From contig NZ_JAEINV010000007.1 of the NCBI RefSeq assembly GCF_016342705.1, forward strand, positions 124,001-188,000: a stretch of DNA of 64,000 nt, read 5' to 3'. The first letter of the stretch is position 1, and each line of letters starts with the position of its first letter. The position numbers and the translations under genes were made by a program. Under the pieces are notes generated by a model, which saw only the letters and a list, made by a program, of their open reading frames with translations, ran no database searches and was not told where the DNA came from. This document shows positions 7,250 to 16,702 of this stretch, one piece after another. This stretch comes from Lutibacter sp. (GTDB taxonomy: Bacteria; Bacteroidota; Bacteroidia; Flavobacteriales; Flavobacteriaceae).

Positions 7250-9877
7250 ATGAGTTTAGCTACAAAATATAGCCCACAAGACATAGAAAGCAAATGGTAT
7301 AACTATTGGATGGAAAATAATTATTTTCATTCTACACCTAATGAAAAAGAACCGTATACTATTGTAATTCCACCGCCAAATGTAACCGGAGTGTTGCATA
7401 TGGGGCATATGTTAAATAACACCATACAAGATGTATTAATTAGACGTGCGCGTTTAAAAGGTTTTAACGCATGTTGGGTACCTGGTACAGATCACGCTTC
7501 TATTGCAACAGAAGCCAAAGTGGTAGATAAGTTAAAACAACAAGGAATTAATAAAGCAGACTTAACACGTGAGGAGTTTTTAAAACATGCGTGGGAGTGG
7601 ACTGATAAGCATGGTGGAATTATTTTAGAACAGTTAAAAAAGTTAGGAGCTTCTTGTGATTGGGAACGAACTAAGTTTACGATGGATGCAGATTTAAGCG
7701 AAGCTGTTACCAAAGTTTTTATTGATTTATATAACAAAGGGTTAATTTACCGTGGTTACAGAATGGTAAACTGGGATCCTTCGGCTAAAACGACCTTGTC
7801 TGATGAAGAAGTTATTTATGAAGAACGTCAAGGAAATTTATACTATTTAAATTATAAAATTGAGGGAACTGATGATGTGCTAACCATTGCAACTACACGT
7901 CCTGAAACAATTTTAGGAGATTCAGCCATTTGTATCAATCCAAATGATGATCGTTTTACACATTTAAAAGGTAAAAAAGCCATTGTACCTATTTGCAATA
8001 GAGTAATTCCTATTATTGAAGATGAATATGTGGATATTGAGTTTGGAACAGGTTGTTTAAAAGTAACACCAGCGCACGATCAGAACGATAAAGTATTAGG
8101 TGAAAAACACAATTTAGAAGTCATTGATATTTTTAATGATGATGCTACCTTAAATTCTTTCGGAATGCATTATGAAGGAAAAGATCGTTTTGTGGTTCGT
8201 AAAGAAATTACCAAAGAATTAGAAGAATTAGGTTGTTTAGTTAAAATTGAACAACATTTACATAAAGTGGGTACTTCTGAAAGAACAAAAGAAGTTATTG
8301 AACCTAAAATTTCAGCACAATGGTTTTTAAAAATGGATACTATTGTAGAGCCAGCTTTAAAAGCAGTGTTGGAAGATGAAGAAATTAAATTCTTTCCAAA
8401 GCATTATAATAGTACCTATCGTCATTGGTTAGAAAACATTCGGGATTGGAACATTTCTCGTCAATTGTGGTGGGGACACCAAATACCTGCTTATTTTTAT
8501 GGTGATGGTGAAAATGATTTTGTGGTAGCAACTAGTATTGAAGAAGCGGTAACAATTGCATCTGAAAAATTAGGTAAACAATTAACAGCGGAAGATTTAA
8601 CACAAGATCCAGATGCCTTAGATACGTGGTTTTCATCTTGGTTATGGCCAATATCGGTTTTTGATGGGATTCGTTTTCCTAATAATGAGGAAATTAATTA
8701 TTACTATCCAACCAACGATTTAGTAACAGGACCAGATATTATTTTCTTTTGGGTAGCTCGTATGATTTTTGCTGGATACGAATTTAGAAATGAAAAACCA
8801 TTTTCAAATGTGTATTTTACAGGAATTGTACGTGATAAACAACGTAGAAAAATGTCGAAATCATTAGGAAACTCACCAGATCCTATTGAATTAATGGAAC
8901 AATACGGTGCCGATGGTGTGCGTGTTGGAATGTTATTGTGTTCAGCCGCAGGAAACGATTTGTTATTTGATGAAGAATTATGCGCACAGGGACGTAACTT
9001 TTCTAACAAAATATGGAACGCTTACCGATTGGTAAAAGGTTGGGAAGTTTCAGAAACTATTGAGCAACCAAGTTCATCTGCAGTGGCTATTGAATGGTAT
9101 AAAGCAAAGTTTCAACAAGTATTGGCAGATTTAGATAGTTCATTTGAGCTATACCGTTTAAGTGAAGCCTTAATGAATATTTATAAATTAATTTGGGATG
9201 ATTTTTCTTCGTGGTTTTTAGAAATGGTAAAACCAGAATACCAAAAACCAATAGATGCTAAAACATACAAAGCGGTCATTGCCTTTTTAGAAGATAATTT
9301 AAAAATATTACATCCGTTTATGCCTTTCTTATCTGAAGAAATTTGGCAAGACATTACCACCAGAACTCCAGAAAAAGCGTTAATTATTGCGGAATACCCT
9401 AAGCTTGAAGTATATAATAACACGTTAATTAATGAGTTTAATGTGGCGGCTGATGTTATTTCAGGAATTAGAACCATTAGAAAAGACAAAAATATTTCAT
9501 TTAAAGATACTATAGAGTTTTCTATTTTGAATAACGATAAAGTAAGTGCTAATTTTGATGCGGTGATTCAGAAAATGGGGAATATTAGCGAAATTAGTTA
9601 TGTTACTTCAACGGTAGAAGGTGCTTTAAGTTTTAGAATAAAATCTAATGAGTATTTTATTCCAATGGTGGGCGCAATTGATGTGGAAGCTGAAAAAGCA
9701 AAATTAGAAGAAGAATTAAAATACACGCAAGGCTTCTTAAAATCGGTTCAAGGAAAATTAAGTAATGAACGTTTTGTGAACAATGCTCCTGAAAAAGTAT
9801 TGGCTATTGAACGTCAGAAAGAAGCGGATGCATTGGCTAAAATTGATACAATAGAAGCAAGTTTAAAAAGTTTGTAA
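7250..9877 (+). CDS. valS: Valine--tRNA ligase
   Basis: This class Ia synthetase charges tRNA-Val with valine. The HIGH motif appears as [17 protein letters not shown] near the N-terminus, and the KMSKS motif as [14 protein letters not shown]. The CP1 editing domain ([13 protein letters not shown]) and the C-terminal coiled-coil tRNA arm ([20 protein letters not shown]) are present. The 875-residue length is normal. The frame is open from 7211, but the promoter overlaps that region, so ATG 7250 ([10 protein letters not shown]) is chosen. It is a single-gene unit closed by the 9900-9932 terminator. Confidence 0.97.
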   Translation: MSLATKYSPQDIESKWYNYWMENNYFHSTPNEKEPYTIVIPPPNVTGVLHMGHMLNNTIQDVLIRRARLKGFNACWVPGTDHASIATEAKVVDKLKQQGINKADLTREEFLKHAWEWTDKHGGIILEQLKKLGASCDWERTKFTMDADLSEAVTKVFIDLYNKGLIYRGYRMVNWDPSAKTTLSDEEVIYEERQGNLYYLNYKIEGTDDVLTIATTRPETILGDSAICINPNDDRFTHLKGKKAIVPICNRVIPIIEDEYVDIEFGTGCLKVTPAHDQNDKVLGEKHNLEVIDIFNDDATLNSFGMHYEGKDRFVVRKEITKELEELGCLVKIEQHLHKVGTSERTKEVIEPKISAQWFLKMDTIVEPALKAVLEDEEIKFFPKHYNSTYRHWLENIRDWNISRQLWWGHQIPAYFYGDGENDFVVATSIEEAVTIASEKLGKQLTAEDLTQDPDALDTWFSSWLWPISVFDGIRFPNNEEINYYYPTNDLVTGPDIIFFWVARMIFAGYEFRNEKPFSNVYFTGIVRDKQRRKMSKSLGNSPDPIELMEQYGADGVRVGMLLCSAAGNDLLFDEELCAQGRNFSNKIWNAYRLVKGWEVSETIEQPSSSAVAIEWYKAKFQQVLADLDSSFELYRLSEALMNIYKLIWDDFSSWFLEMVKPEYQKPIDAKTYKAVIAFLEDNLKILHPFMPFLSEEIWQDITTRTPEKALIIAEYPKLEVYNNTLINEFNVAADVISGIRTIRKDKNISFKDTIEFSILNNDKVSANFDAVIQKMGNISEISYVTSTVEGALSFRIKSNEYFIPMVGAIDVEAEKAKLEEELKYTQGFLKSVQGKLSNERFVNNAPEKVLAIERQKEADALAKIDTIEASLKSL

Positions 9878-9899
9878 TATTATATAATGCAATACAAAT

Positions 9900-9932
9900 A
9901 AAAAGGGAACTCAGTTAATGAATTCCCTTTTT
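9900..9932 (+). terminator. Rho-independent terminator of valS
   Basis: The 10-bp stem AAAAAGGGAA / TTCCCTTTTT (9900-9909 with 9923-9932) closes a 13-nt loop. It begins 22 nt after the valS stop and ends in a T-run. Confidence 0.8.
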
Positions 9933-9944
9933 GTTTAATCGTCA

Positions 9945-10018
9945 GTCATTCCTTGCAAAAGGGAATCTTTCTTTTTGAACCAAAACCCAACGTCATTCCC
10001 TTATAAAAGGAAATCTCT
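9945..10018. repeat. Two copies of a GTCATTCC...GGAAATCT intergenic repeat
   Basis: Copies at 9945-9970 and 9992-10018 share GTCATTCCyT, AAAAGG and AATCTyT. Each holds an imperfect palindrome around the GGAAT/ATTCC half sites. A third, decayed piece follows at 10037-10066 (GTCAACATTTCGGCG, CTCAGAG). They look like REP-type palindromic repeats with no coding content. Confidence 0.55.
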
Positions 10019-10326
10019 TTATTTGGAACGTGTGACCCCCAGTCAACATTTCGGCGCTACTCAGAGCAGGTTTTATAATACATTTTTTTCACTTCTTTTA
10101 AAATACTAATAATTAACGTTTTTTTATGAATAATGCAGTGAACCTTATGAAATACAATTTTATTTCGCTAATAGTTGTTAAAAAAATATGGACTGTTTTT
10201 TTTTGATATAAAAGTTACATAAGTATAAAAAAAAATGTATATTGTAACACCAAATAGATGAATTTAAGTATAATAATAATGTATACCTAGTATGTTCTTG
10301 TTATACGTGTTATAATAGCATTTTTC
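10019..10326. other. Non-coding gap upstream of the CheB-CheR kinase gene
   Basis: After the decayed repeat piece the DNA is very AT-rich with stop codons in all frames. No exact TAnnTTTG box was found before 10327, so the promoter of the chemotaxis-like kinase is not identified. Confidence 0.4.
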
Positions 10327-13300
10327 ATGAAAAAAAAAAAAAAAAATAATTATAATGACATTTTTGTAGTTGGAATTGGCGCTTCAGCCGGAGGCTTAGA
10401 TGCCTTACAAGAGTTTTTTAAACATATTCCTGTAAATACAGGAATGGCATTTTGTATTATTCAACACTTGTCCCCAAATTTTAAGAGTTTAATGAGTGAT
10501 TTATTGGGCAAATATTCTAAAATGCCCATATCAACAGTTAAAGATGGTGAAGAAGTTAAAGCAAATCATATTTATTTAAACCCTAATAATGCCAGTTTAA
10601 AAATTTCAAAAAAAACATTTAAATATGTTCCAAAAAACAATGGAACGGTATTAAACTTACCAATTGATATGTTTTTTCATTCGTTAGCTAAAGAATATAA
10701 AGACAAAGCTATTGGTATTATATTATCAGGCACAGGTACCGATGGATCTCGCGGTATTAAAACACTTAAAGAGGTAAGCGGTACTATTATGGTTCAAAAC
10801 CCTAAATCTGCACAGTTTGATGGGATGCCTAATACCGCTATCGGCACAGGATTGTCCGAATATATAGGTACACCTAGCGAACTCGCCAAAGAAATTGTAA
10901 AATTTCCTAGCAAGCCCTCATTTATGCATGAAGTTAGCGGTGGCTCTGTAACTGAAGTTGAAAATTTATTTAATGAAATACTCGATGTTTTGTATAAATT
11001 TTCAGGTCAAAATTTTAAAGATTACAAACATAATACGCTGGTTAGAAGGTTAGAAAAAAGAATGGGTAGTTTAAATATTCATGAAATATCAGAGTATTTA
11101 AATTTAATAAAAATTGAAGATGATGAAAAACGATTGCTTATCAACGATTTTTATATTGGTGTAACAAGTTTTTTTAGAGATACCGAGGCTTGGAATGTAT
11201 TAAAAACAGAAACCTTACCTTTAATTTTTGATACGAAAAAGCATTTTGAAACAGTACGCATTTGGTCGGCAGGTTGCTGTACTGGCGAAGAAGCTTACTC
11301 GTTAGCAATTTTAATGGATGAATATATACGCGAAAATAAATTAGCGACCGATTATAAAATTTTTGCAACTGATGCCGATTTAAGAGCGTTAGAAATTGCG
11401 AGTAATGGTGAATATATTTTGAATATGGCGAATGAAATTCCATCAAAATATATAGAAAAATATTTTACAAGAATTGGAAACTACTACCAAATTAACAAAA
11501 AAATTAGAGAAAAAATTGTGTTTTCAAGGCATGATGTTATCAATGATCCACCATTTATAAAAATGGATTTAATTTCTTGTAGAAACTTATTGATTTATCT
11601 CTCAATTAAATCACAATATATTGTATTAGAGAAGTTTAAATTTTCACTGAACCCTCAAGGCTTTTTATTTTTAGGAAGTAGTGAAACTTTAGGTGAATTG
11701 CAAAAAGAGTTTACTGTAGTAAATCCAAAACATAAAATTTATAATATTGCTGGAAAAATAAAATCCATCAATTACTTTTCTTTTGATAATAATTCCTATA
11801 AAAATGTGATTACCAACAAAAGAACTGAAAAACAACTCCATATTTCCAATCTTATAACACCTATAAAAAGAGATAGTGAAAGTTTATTTACCAATCATTT
11901 ACTAAATACTTTTGCCCCTAAGTGTATCTTTATTGATAGAGATTATAATATTTTATTCGTTAAAGGTGACTTAAAATCGTTATTAACAATTTCAGAAGGC
12001 GTAGCACAATATAACTTGTTAAAAATGTTAGATGATAAGTTGGCAGTAATGGTTAGAAATGGCTTAAAAAGAGTAAAACAAGAAAATAAAAATATAATAT
12101 TTAAAAATGTAAAAACTACCAATAAAGCGGTTTCAAAAGTATTGAATTTAACCTTTTCAAAGATTAAAACTGAAAATGATTCAGAAATATATTTAATAGT
12201 ATTTGATGAAAATGTTGATACAGCTGAAGTTTCTGAAGCTATTGTGTACAATCAATACAAACTTGATGAATTTTCCAAACAACGAATTGATGATTTAGAG
12301 TTTGAAATAAAAGCCAAAAATGCCGAACTACAGTATGTAATAGAAGAACTTGAAACCAGTAATGAAGAGTTACAAGCTGCCAACGAAGAATTAATGGAGA
12401 GTAATGAAGAACTTCAAGGTACCAATGAAGAATTACAATCGGTAAATGAAGAGTTGTATACCGTTAATTCTGAATTTCAATTTAAAAATAAAGAGTTAGC
12501 TGTTGCTAATGACGATATTTTAAACTTTTTTAAAAGCACACAAATAGGCACCTTGTTTTTAGATAACAATTTAAAAATTAGAAGGCTGACACCAACTATT
12601 AAAAAACATTTTGATATTGAAGAAACCGATGTTGGAAGATATGTTGGCAGTTTTTCTCATAGGCTTAAGTCTGCAAATGAAAAAGAATTTATTAGAGATT
12701 TAAAAAAAGTACTTAAAAAAGGGACTAAAATTGAGAAAAAAATTTATGATAATGAAGGTATATCGTATTTAAAGCGAATGATCCCATATATAGATAGAAA
12801 TAATACCATTGATGGCGTAGTGATCACCTATGTTGATATTTCTAATTTAATTGAAGCAGAAAATAATTTACTAAAAGCAAATCGAGATCGTGAAAATTTA
12901 TTAAATCAGTTAGAGTTGATTATGAATAATATTCCGGCGATGGTTTTTTATAAAGACAGTAAAAATAATTTTTTAAAGGTTAATAATTTTTTGGCTGCTG
13001 CACTAGATAAAACCAAAGAAGAACTTGAAGGTAAAAATTTAATTGAATTAATGGATCCAATTATTGCTAAAAAACTATATGAAGATGATTTGGAAGTAAT
13101 TAAAACAGGACAATCAAAGCTAAATTTAGTTGAAAGCTATGATACCAAAAATGGAAAAACATGGTTTACTACCAATAAAATATTAATTAAAAACAAAAAC
13201 GAAAATCATATTTTAGGTGTTTCTATTGATATTACAGAATTAGAGCACGCCAAAGAAGAGTTAATAAATGTAATTGAAAAACTAAAATCAAGCAATGAAG

Positions 13301-13986
13301 AATTGGCACAGTTTGCTTATGTAACTTCGCACGATTTACAAGAACCCCTCAATACAATTATTGGGTTTATTGAACTGTTAAAAAGTGAATATGATACTGT
13401 TTATACCGATGATGCCAAAAATTATATTAAAATAGTTTTGGATGCCACGGTTAGAATGAAAAACCTTATACGAGGTATTTTAGAATATTCGAGAATTGGA
13501 AAAAATAAAGTGATCACAACGTTTTCTGCCAAAGATATATTAAATGAAGTAATCGCTGATTTAAATAGCGTTATCACAGAAAAAAATGCAAAAATTGAAA
13601 TAAAAGATGTACCCTTACACATTACCGGTTATAAAAATGACATAAGAATGTTGTTTCAAAATTTAATAAGTAATGGCATCAGATTTTCAAAAGATAACGA
13701 AAGTCCTATCATTACAATTAGTGGAACTGAAAACGCTAAATCTCAAAAGTTTAGTATAAAGGATAATGGTATTGGAATTGATAAAAAACACCTTAAACAG
13801 ATTTTTGAAATTTTTAAAAGACTACATACCAATAAAAAATATAAAGGCACTGGTATTGGTCTTTCAAAATGTAAAAAGACGGCCGAATTGCATTGTGGAA
13901 AAATTGCAGTAAAGTCGGAAGTAGGAAAAGGCTCCGAATTTATAATAACACTCTCAAAACAAATAAAAAATGACACCCCTAAATAA
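10327..13986 (+). CDS. CheB-CheR fusion with PAS domains and histidine kinase
   Basis: The 1219-residue cytoplasmic protein carries, in order: a CheB methylesterase domain (about 12-190; catalytic Ser20 in GASAGG, His47 in IQHLSP, Asp139 in GTGTDG); a CheR methyltransferase (about 200-480; RIWSAGCCTGEEAYSLA, ISCRNLLIYL); a long Glu/Asn-rich coiled coil (about 645-722, repeating NEELQ); two PAS domains (about 725-850 and 875-985); a HisKA helix with His1002 in TSHDLQEP; and a HATPase domain (DNGIGI, KGTGIGLS). The CheB part lacks the usual N-terminal receiver. A run of 17 A follows the ATG, encoding five lysines. It overlaps the receiver gene by 17 bp. Its methyl-accepting partner, if any, is not in the window. 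Confidence 0.93.
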   Translation: MKKKKKNNYNDIFVVGIGASAGGLDALQEFFKHIPVNTGMAFCIIQHLSPNFKSLMSDLLGKYSKMPISTVKDGEEVKANHIYLNPNNASLKISKKTFKYVPKNNGTVLNLPIDMFFHSLAKEYKDKAIGIILSGTGTDGSRGIKTLKEVSGTIMVQNPKSAQFDGMPNTAIGTGLSEYIGTPSELAKEIVKFPSKPSFMHEVSGGSVTEVENLFNEILDVLYKFSGQNFKDYKHNTLVRRLEKRMGSLNIHEISEYLNLIKIEDDEKRLLINDFYIGVTSFFRDTEAWNVLKTETLPLIFDTKKHFETVRIWSAGCCTGEEAYSLAILMDEYIRENKLATDYKIFATDADLRALEIASNGEYILNMANEIPSKYIEKYFTRIGNYYQINKKIREKIVFSRHDVINDPPFIKMDLISCRNLLIYLSIKSQYIVLEKFKFSLNPQGFLFLGSSETLGELQKEFTVVNPKHKIYNIAGKIKSINYFSFDNNSYKNVITNKRTEKQLHISNLITPIKRDSESLFTNHLLNTFAPKCIFIDRDYNILFVKGDLKSLLTISEGVAQYNLLKMLDDKLAVMVRNGLKRVKQENKNIIFKNVKTTNKAVSKVLNLTFSKIKTENDSEIYLIVFDENVDTAEVSEAIVYNQYKLDEFSKQRIDDLEFEIKAKNAELQYVIEELETSNEELQAANEELMESNEELQGTNEELQSVNEELYTVNSEFQFKNKELAVANDDILNFFKSTQIGTLFLDNNLKIRRLTPTIKKHFDIEETDVGRYVGSFSHRLKSANEKEFIRDLKKVLKKGTKIEKKIYDNEGISYLKRMIPYIDRNNTIDGVVITYVDISNLIEAENNLLKANRDRENLLNQLELIMNNIPAMVFYKDSKNNFLKVNNFLAAALDKTKEELEGKNLIELMDPIIAKKLYEDDLEVIKTGQSKLNLVESYDTKNGKTWFTTNKILIKNKNENHILGVSIDITELEHAKEELINVIEKLKSSNEELAQFAYVTSHDLQEPLNTIIGFIELLKSEYDTVYTDDAKNYIKIVLDATVRMKNLIRGILEYSRIGKNKVITTFSAKDILNEVIADLNSVITEKNAKIEIKDVPLHITGYKNDIRMLFQNLISNGIRFSKDNESPIITISGTENAKSQKFSIKDNGIGIDKKHLKQIFEIFKRLHTNKKYKGTGIGLSKCKKTAELHCGKIAVKSEVGKGSEFIITLSKQIKNDTPK

Positions 13987-14371
13987 CATACTATTAATTG
14001 ATGATGACAGTACAACTAATTTGCTAAATGAAATTCATATACAAAATTTAGGAATTACTAACAAAATAACCATTTTAGATAGTGCTGTAAAAGCATTGGA
14101 TTTAATTTTTGAACAAAACGTACATTCAGACTTAATTTTTTTAGATTTAAATATGCCCGTTATGAATGGATGGCAGTTTCTAGAAGAATATTGTGCTAGA
14201 TGTAAAGGACAAAAAAGTAAAATAATTATTTTAACGGCTTCTATTAATCCATCAGATAAAGAAAAAGCAGTGAATGATTCTTGTGTATTAGACTTTGTGA
14301 GCAAACCGTTAAATAAAGATAAAATTATGAACTTAATGGCAACGTATGAAAATTCACTATTAAATAGCTAA
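13970..14371 (+). CDS. Single-domain response regulator (CheY-like receiver)
   Basis: The 133-residue protein is one receiver domain: acidic pocket LLIDDDS (residues 9-14), phospho-acceptor D59 in FLDLNMPVMNGW, switch Thr89 in IILTAS and Lys112 in VSKPLN. There is no output domain. Its ATG lies within the last codons of the upstream kinase gene (17-bp overlap), so the two are translationally linked and the receiver is the likely phosphate acceptor of that kinase. Receivers of this type in flavobacteria sit beside hybrid kinases and may act by protein contact. No terminator with a T-run was found after it. Confidence 0.9.
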   Translation: MTPLNNILLIDDDSTTNLLNEIHIQNLGITNKITILDSAVKALDLIFEQNVHSDLIFLDLNMPVMNGWQFLEEYCARCKGQKSKIIILTASINPSDKEKAVNDSCVLDFVSKPLNKDKIMNLMATYENSLLNS

Positions 14372-14404
14372 AAATTTTTAGTTATTAATTAAGCTGTTTT
14401 TTTA

Positions 14405-14662
14405 TTACAGGATAAGTGCCTCCCGTAAAATACTAACAGGGTGTTTACTTATACGTTTTGTTCCATCCATAATTTGATGTCGACAACTTGTACCTGCGGC
14501 TGCAATAATGGTGGTGCTTGCTGTGTTTCTAATTTTAGGAAACAAGATAGCTTCACCTACGTGCATAGAAATAGCATAATGCTCTTTTTCATAACCAAAA
14601 GAACCTGCAATTCCGCAACAAGCAGTATTTAAAATAGTTGGTTTGTAATTTATTAGTATCCC
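14405..14662 (-). pseudogene. C-terminal remnant of an FAD/Fe-S oxidase (paralogue of 19853-22750)
   Basis: On the minus strand an 81-codon stretch runs INYKPTILNT, then ACCGIAGSFGYEKEHYAISM, to SKHPVSILREALIL and stop TAA at 14405. By hand alignment 63 of 81 residues equal the C-terminus of the intact dehydrogenase at 19853-22750, including the CCG cluster motif and GTSCRHQI. There is no start codon. The homology stops at about 14662, 18 bases before a REP-like repeat, and an in-frame TAG lies within that repeat. The rest of the 965-residue protein is missing, so this is a gene fragment. Amino acid changes outnumber what a fresh copy would show, so it is an old paralogue remnant rather than a recent duplication. 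Confidence 0.85.
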
Positions 14663-14680
14663 TTTTTGCTTTTCTAATCT

Positions 14681-14760
14681 GTCAACCTAAATTTATTTCA
14701 GGTGCTCATTCAATAGTTATTAAGATTATGAAAAGATGCTGATACAAGTAAAGCATGACG
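14681..14760. repeat. REP-like element, copy 1
   Basis: It begins GTCAACCTAAATTTATTTCAGG and ends with GATGCTGATACAAGTAAAGC then ATGACG. The opening half resembles the second copy at 14789 and the palindrome at 6614-6642. Copy 1 has a base change that weakens the CCTGAA/TTCAGG stem. Confidence 0.6.
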
Positions 14761-14788
14761 AATTTTTGGCTTATTTTGACTTTTGAAC

Positions 14789-14867
14789 CGTCAACCTGAA
14801 TTTATTTCAGGTTCTCACCATATAATAATCAATCACACTGCGAATATGAAATATGTTTAGGTTGACG
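14789..14867. repeat. REP-like element, copy 2
   Basis: CGTCAACCTGAA opens the element and TTTAGGTTGACG (14856-14867) closes it as its near inverted copy. Just inside the left end, CCTGAA and TTCAGG form a 6-bp stem with a 5-nt loop. No coding frame crosses it. Confidence 0.65.
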
Positions 14868-15437
14868 AATACTTTACCATTATAACATCTTTTTAACGTT
14901 GTTATTTATGATTACTTTACAATTAATAAGAATAGAATTTCGAAAATACAGAGAAAAAAATTAGAGGTCTGCAAGACTTTATACACAAAACTGCCGCATT
15001 TCTTTAGCATAGTTGCTTTACTTGTGAAAAATAGTTGTACAATTAATATCAAAAAAAATGTACAAATACTTTAAAAGTATTGTACAATTAATTTATAGAA
15101 GTAGTAGAAAATTTATAAAGTATCTTTTTTATCAGTAGCATTTCAACATATACTTTACACGTATAAAATTACTAATTTTTATATGTATAAGGCTAATTTT
15201 TAGGTTTATTTTATGAACATTTATTAAAACAATCTAGTATCTACCATAATTAGCAAATAAACATTCTCTTTAGGTCAAAAAAGATAACAAATTACGTAAT
15301 AAGTTACTTATTAATATAAAATAGCACGTTTTTAAGTATTATTTTCATTAAATTTATAGAAATTAAAACTTCTATAAGCAAAACATATCACTAATTATAC
15401 CAGCCTTTTATAGGTGACATGTGTAAAGAAATTGGAA
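14868..15437. other. Non-coding gap with a TGTACA cluster
   Basis: About 570 bases without a usable reading frame lie between the second REP copy and the second histidine kinase. The only order I see is the group of TGTACA sites at 15036-15086. No exact TAnnTTTG box precedes the kinase gene. Confidence 0.45.
15036..15086. promoter_or_regulatory. Three TGTACA sites at 22-23 nt spacing
   Basis: TGTACA occurs at 15036-15041, 15059-15064 and 15081-15086, two helical turns apart. The latter two sit at the ends of a near-perfect palindrome (TGTACAAATACTTT, then AAAGTATTGTACA). The first and third sites share the longer TTGTACAATTAAT. This arrangement suggests an operator for a dimeric regulator; the regulator is unknown. 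Confidence 0.4.
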
Positions 15438-16625
15438 ATGAATGCTAAAGCAACATACCAAGAATTAAAAAATGAGATTAAAGATCTTAAAAAGCAACAA
15501 AAAATTAGCTTAGAGAATTATGCTGTTAAATGTGATGAAAAATACCACTCGCTTTTTAATAATATGGTTGAAGGTTTTGCACAATGTAAAATGCTTTATG
15601 AACATAATAAACCCATAGATTTTAGATATATTGAAGTAAATAATGCTTTTGAAAAATTAACCGGATTAAAAAATGTAAAAGGTAAATTAGTATCTGAAAT
15701 ATTGGTGAATCATAAAATTGAAAATCCCTTATTATTCAATGTATATGATAGGGTTGCTAAAACGGGGATATCTGAACGAATTGAGACCTATGTAGCATCT
15801 TTAGACACTTGGTTTGCTATTTCAGTTTATAGTTCCGAAAAAGGCGAATTTCTTGTAATATTTGATGATATTACAGACCACAAAAAGACTGAAATTGCCA
15901 TAACCAAAAGCGAGTCGTGTTTAAAAGAACTCAATGCCACGAAAGATAAATTTTTCTCAATTATTGCTCACGATTTAAGAAGCCCGTTTAGCGGTATTCT
16001 TGGCTTATCGGAATTATTAAAGGATAAATTAAGAGAAAATGACATTTCAAAATCTGAAAAGTATGCAACCTTAATAAATTCATCTGCCAAAAGCACCCTT
16101 ATTTTACTTGATAATTTATTAAACTGGGCAAGAACTCAAACCAAACAAATTAATTTTACTCCAGAAAAAATAGTGTTGTCATCAGCTATTCAGAAAGTGA
16201 TAGAAACTTCAAAATCATCAGCAATATTAAAAAATATCTCTTTAAATTATACTCCGTCGGATGAGATTGAAGTGTTTGCAGATGTGCATATGTTGACAAT
16301 TATATTACAAAATCTTATTTCAAATGCCATTAAATTCACCAAAATTGGAGGGCAAATAATTATTAAAGAAAAATTAGTGCAAAATGAGGTTAAGATTACT
16401 ATTTCAGATAACGGAATTGGAATGAAGAAGAAGCAACTTAAAAAACTATTTAGATTAACTAAAAGTAATACTACTCTTGGAACTGAAAATGAAAAAGGCT
16501 CTGGACTAGGATTGGTTTTATGTAAAGAATTTGTAGAAAAAAATGACGGGATTATTTGGGCTAAAAGCAGTATTGGAAAAGGAAGCGACTTTAATTTTAC
16601 ATTACCGATAGTTCAAGAAAGTTAG
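15438..16625 (+). CDS. PAS-domain sensor histidine kinase
   Basis: The protein (395 residues from ATG 15438, or 403 from GTG 15414) has a short coiled N-terminus, one PAS domain (about 35-150; YHSLFNNMVEGFAQC to FLVIFDDITDHK), a HisKA helix with the phospho-acceptor His178 in IIAHDLRSPFSG, and a HATPase domain (NLISNAIKFT, ISDNGIGM, KGSGLGLVLCKEFV). There is no membrane segment, so it senses a cytoplasmic signal. No response regulator adjoins it; the receiver at 13970-14371 is the nearest candidate. ATG 15438 is preferred over GTG 15414 only on start-codon grounds. Confidence 0.88.
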   Translation: MNAKATYQELKNEIKDLKKQQKISLENYAVKCDEKYHSLFNNMVEGFAQCKMLYEHNKPIDFRYIEVNNAFEKLTGLKNVKGKLVSEILVNHKIENPLLFNVYDRVAKTGISERIETYVASLDTWFAISVYSSEKGEFLVIFDDITDHKKTEIAITKSESCLKELNATKDKFFSIIAHDLRSPFSGILGLSELLKDKLRENDISKSEKYATLINSSAKSTLILLDNLLNWARTQTKQINFTPEKIVLSSAIQKVIETSKSSAILKNISLNYTPSDEIEVFADVHMLTIILQNLISNAIKFTKIGGQIIIKEKLVQNEVKITISDNGIGMKKKQLKKLFRLTKSNTTLGTENEKGSGLGLVLCKEFVEKNDGIIWAKSSIGKGSDFNFTLPIVQES

Positions 16626-16702
16626 CCATTAAATTAAAACATTAGTTACTAATTAGTACTATTAAACTCTATAAAAAAGTACATTAGTGGTTTAAATTAA
16701 AA

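Noticed and set aside
14368-14381. Loopless palindrome CTAAAAATTTTTAG after the receiver gene
   Set aside because: It has no loop and cannot form a terminator hairpin; no other evidence.
14441-14632. Plus-strand ORF with CTCGCNNGGACC-like cysteine-rich product
   Set aside because: It is the antisense of the oxidase fragment on the minus strand, which matches a known protein.
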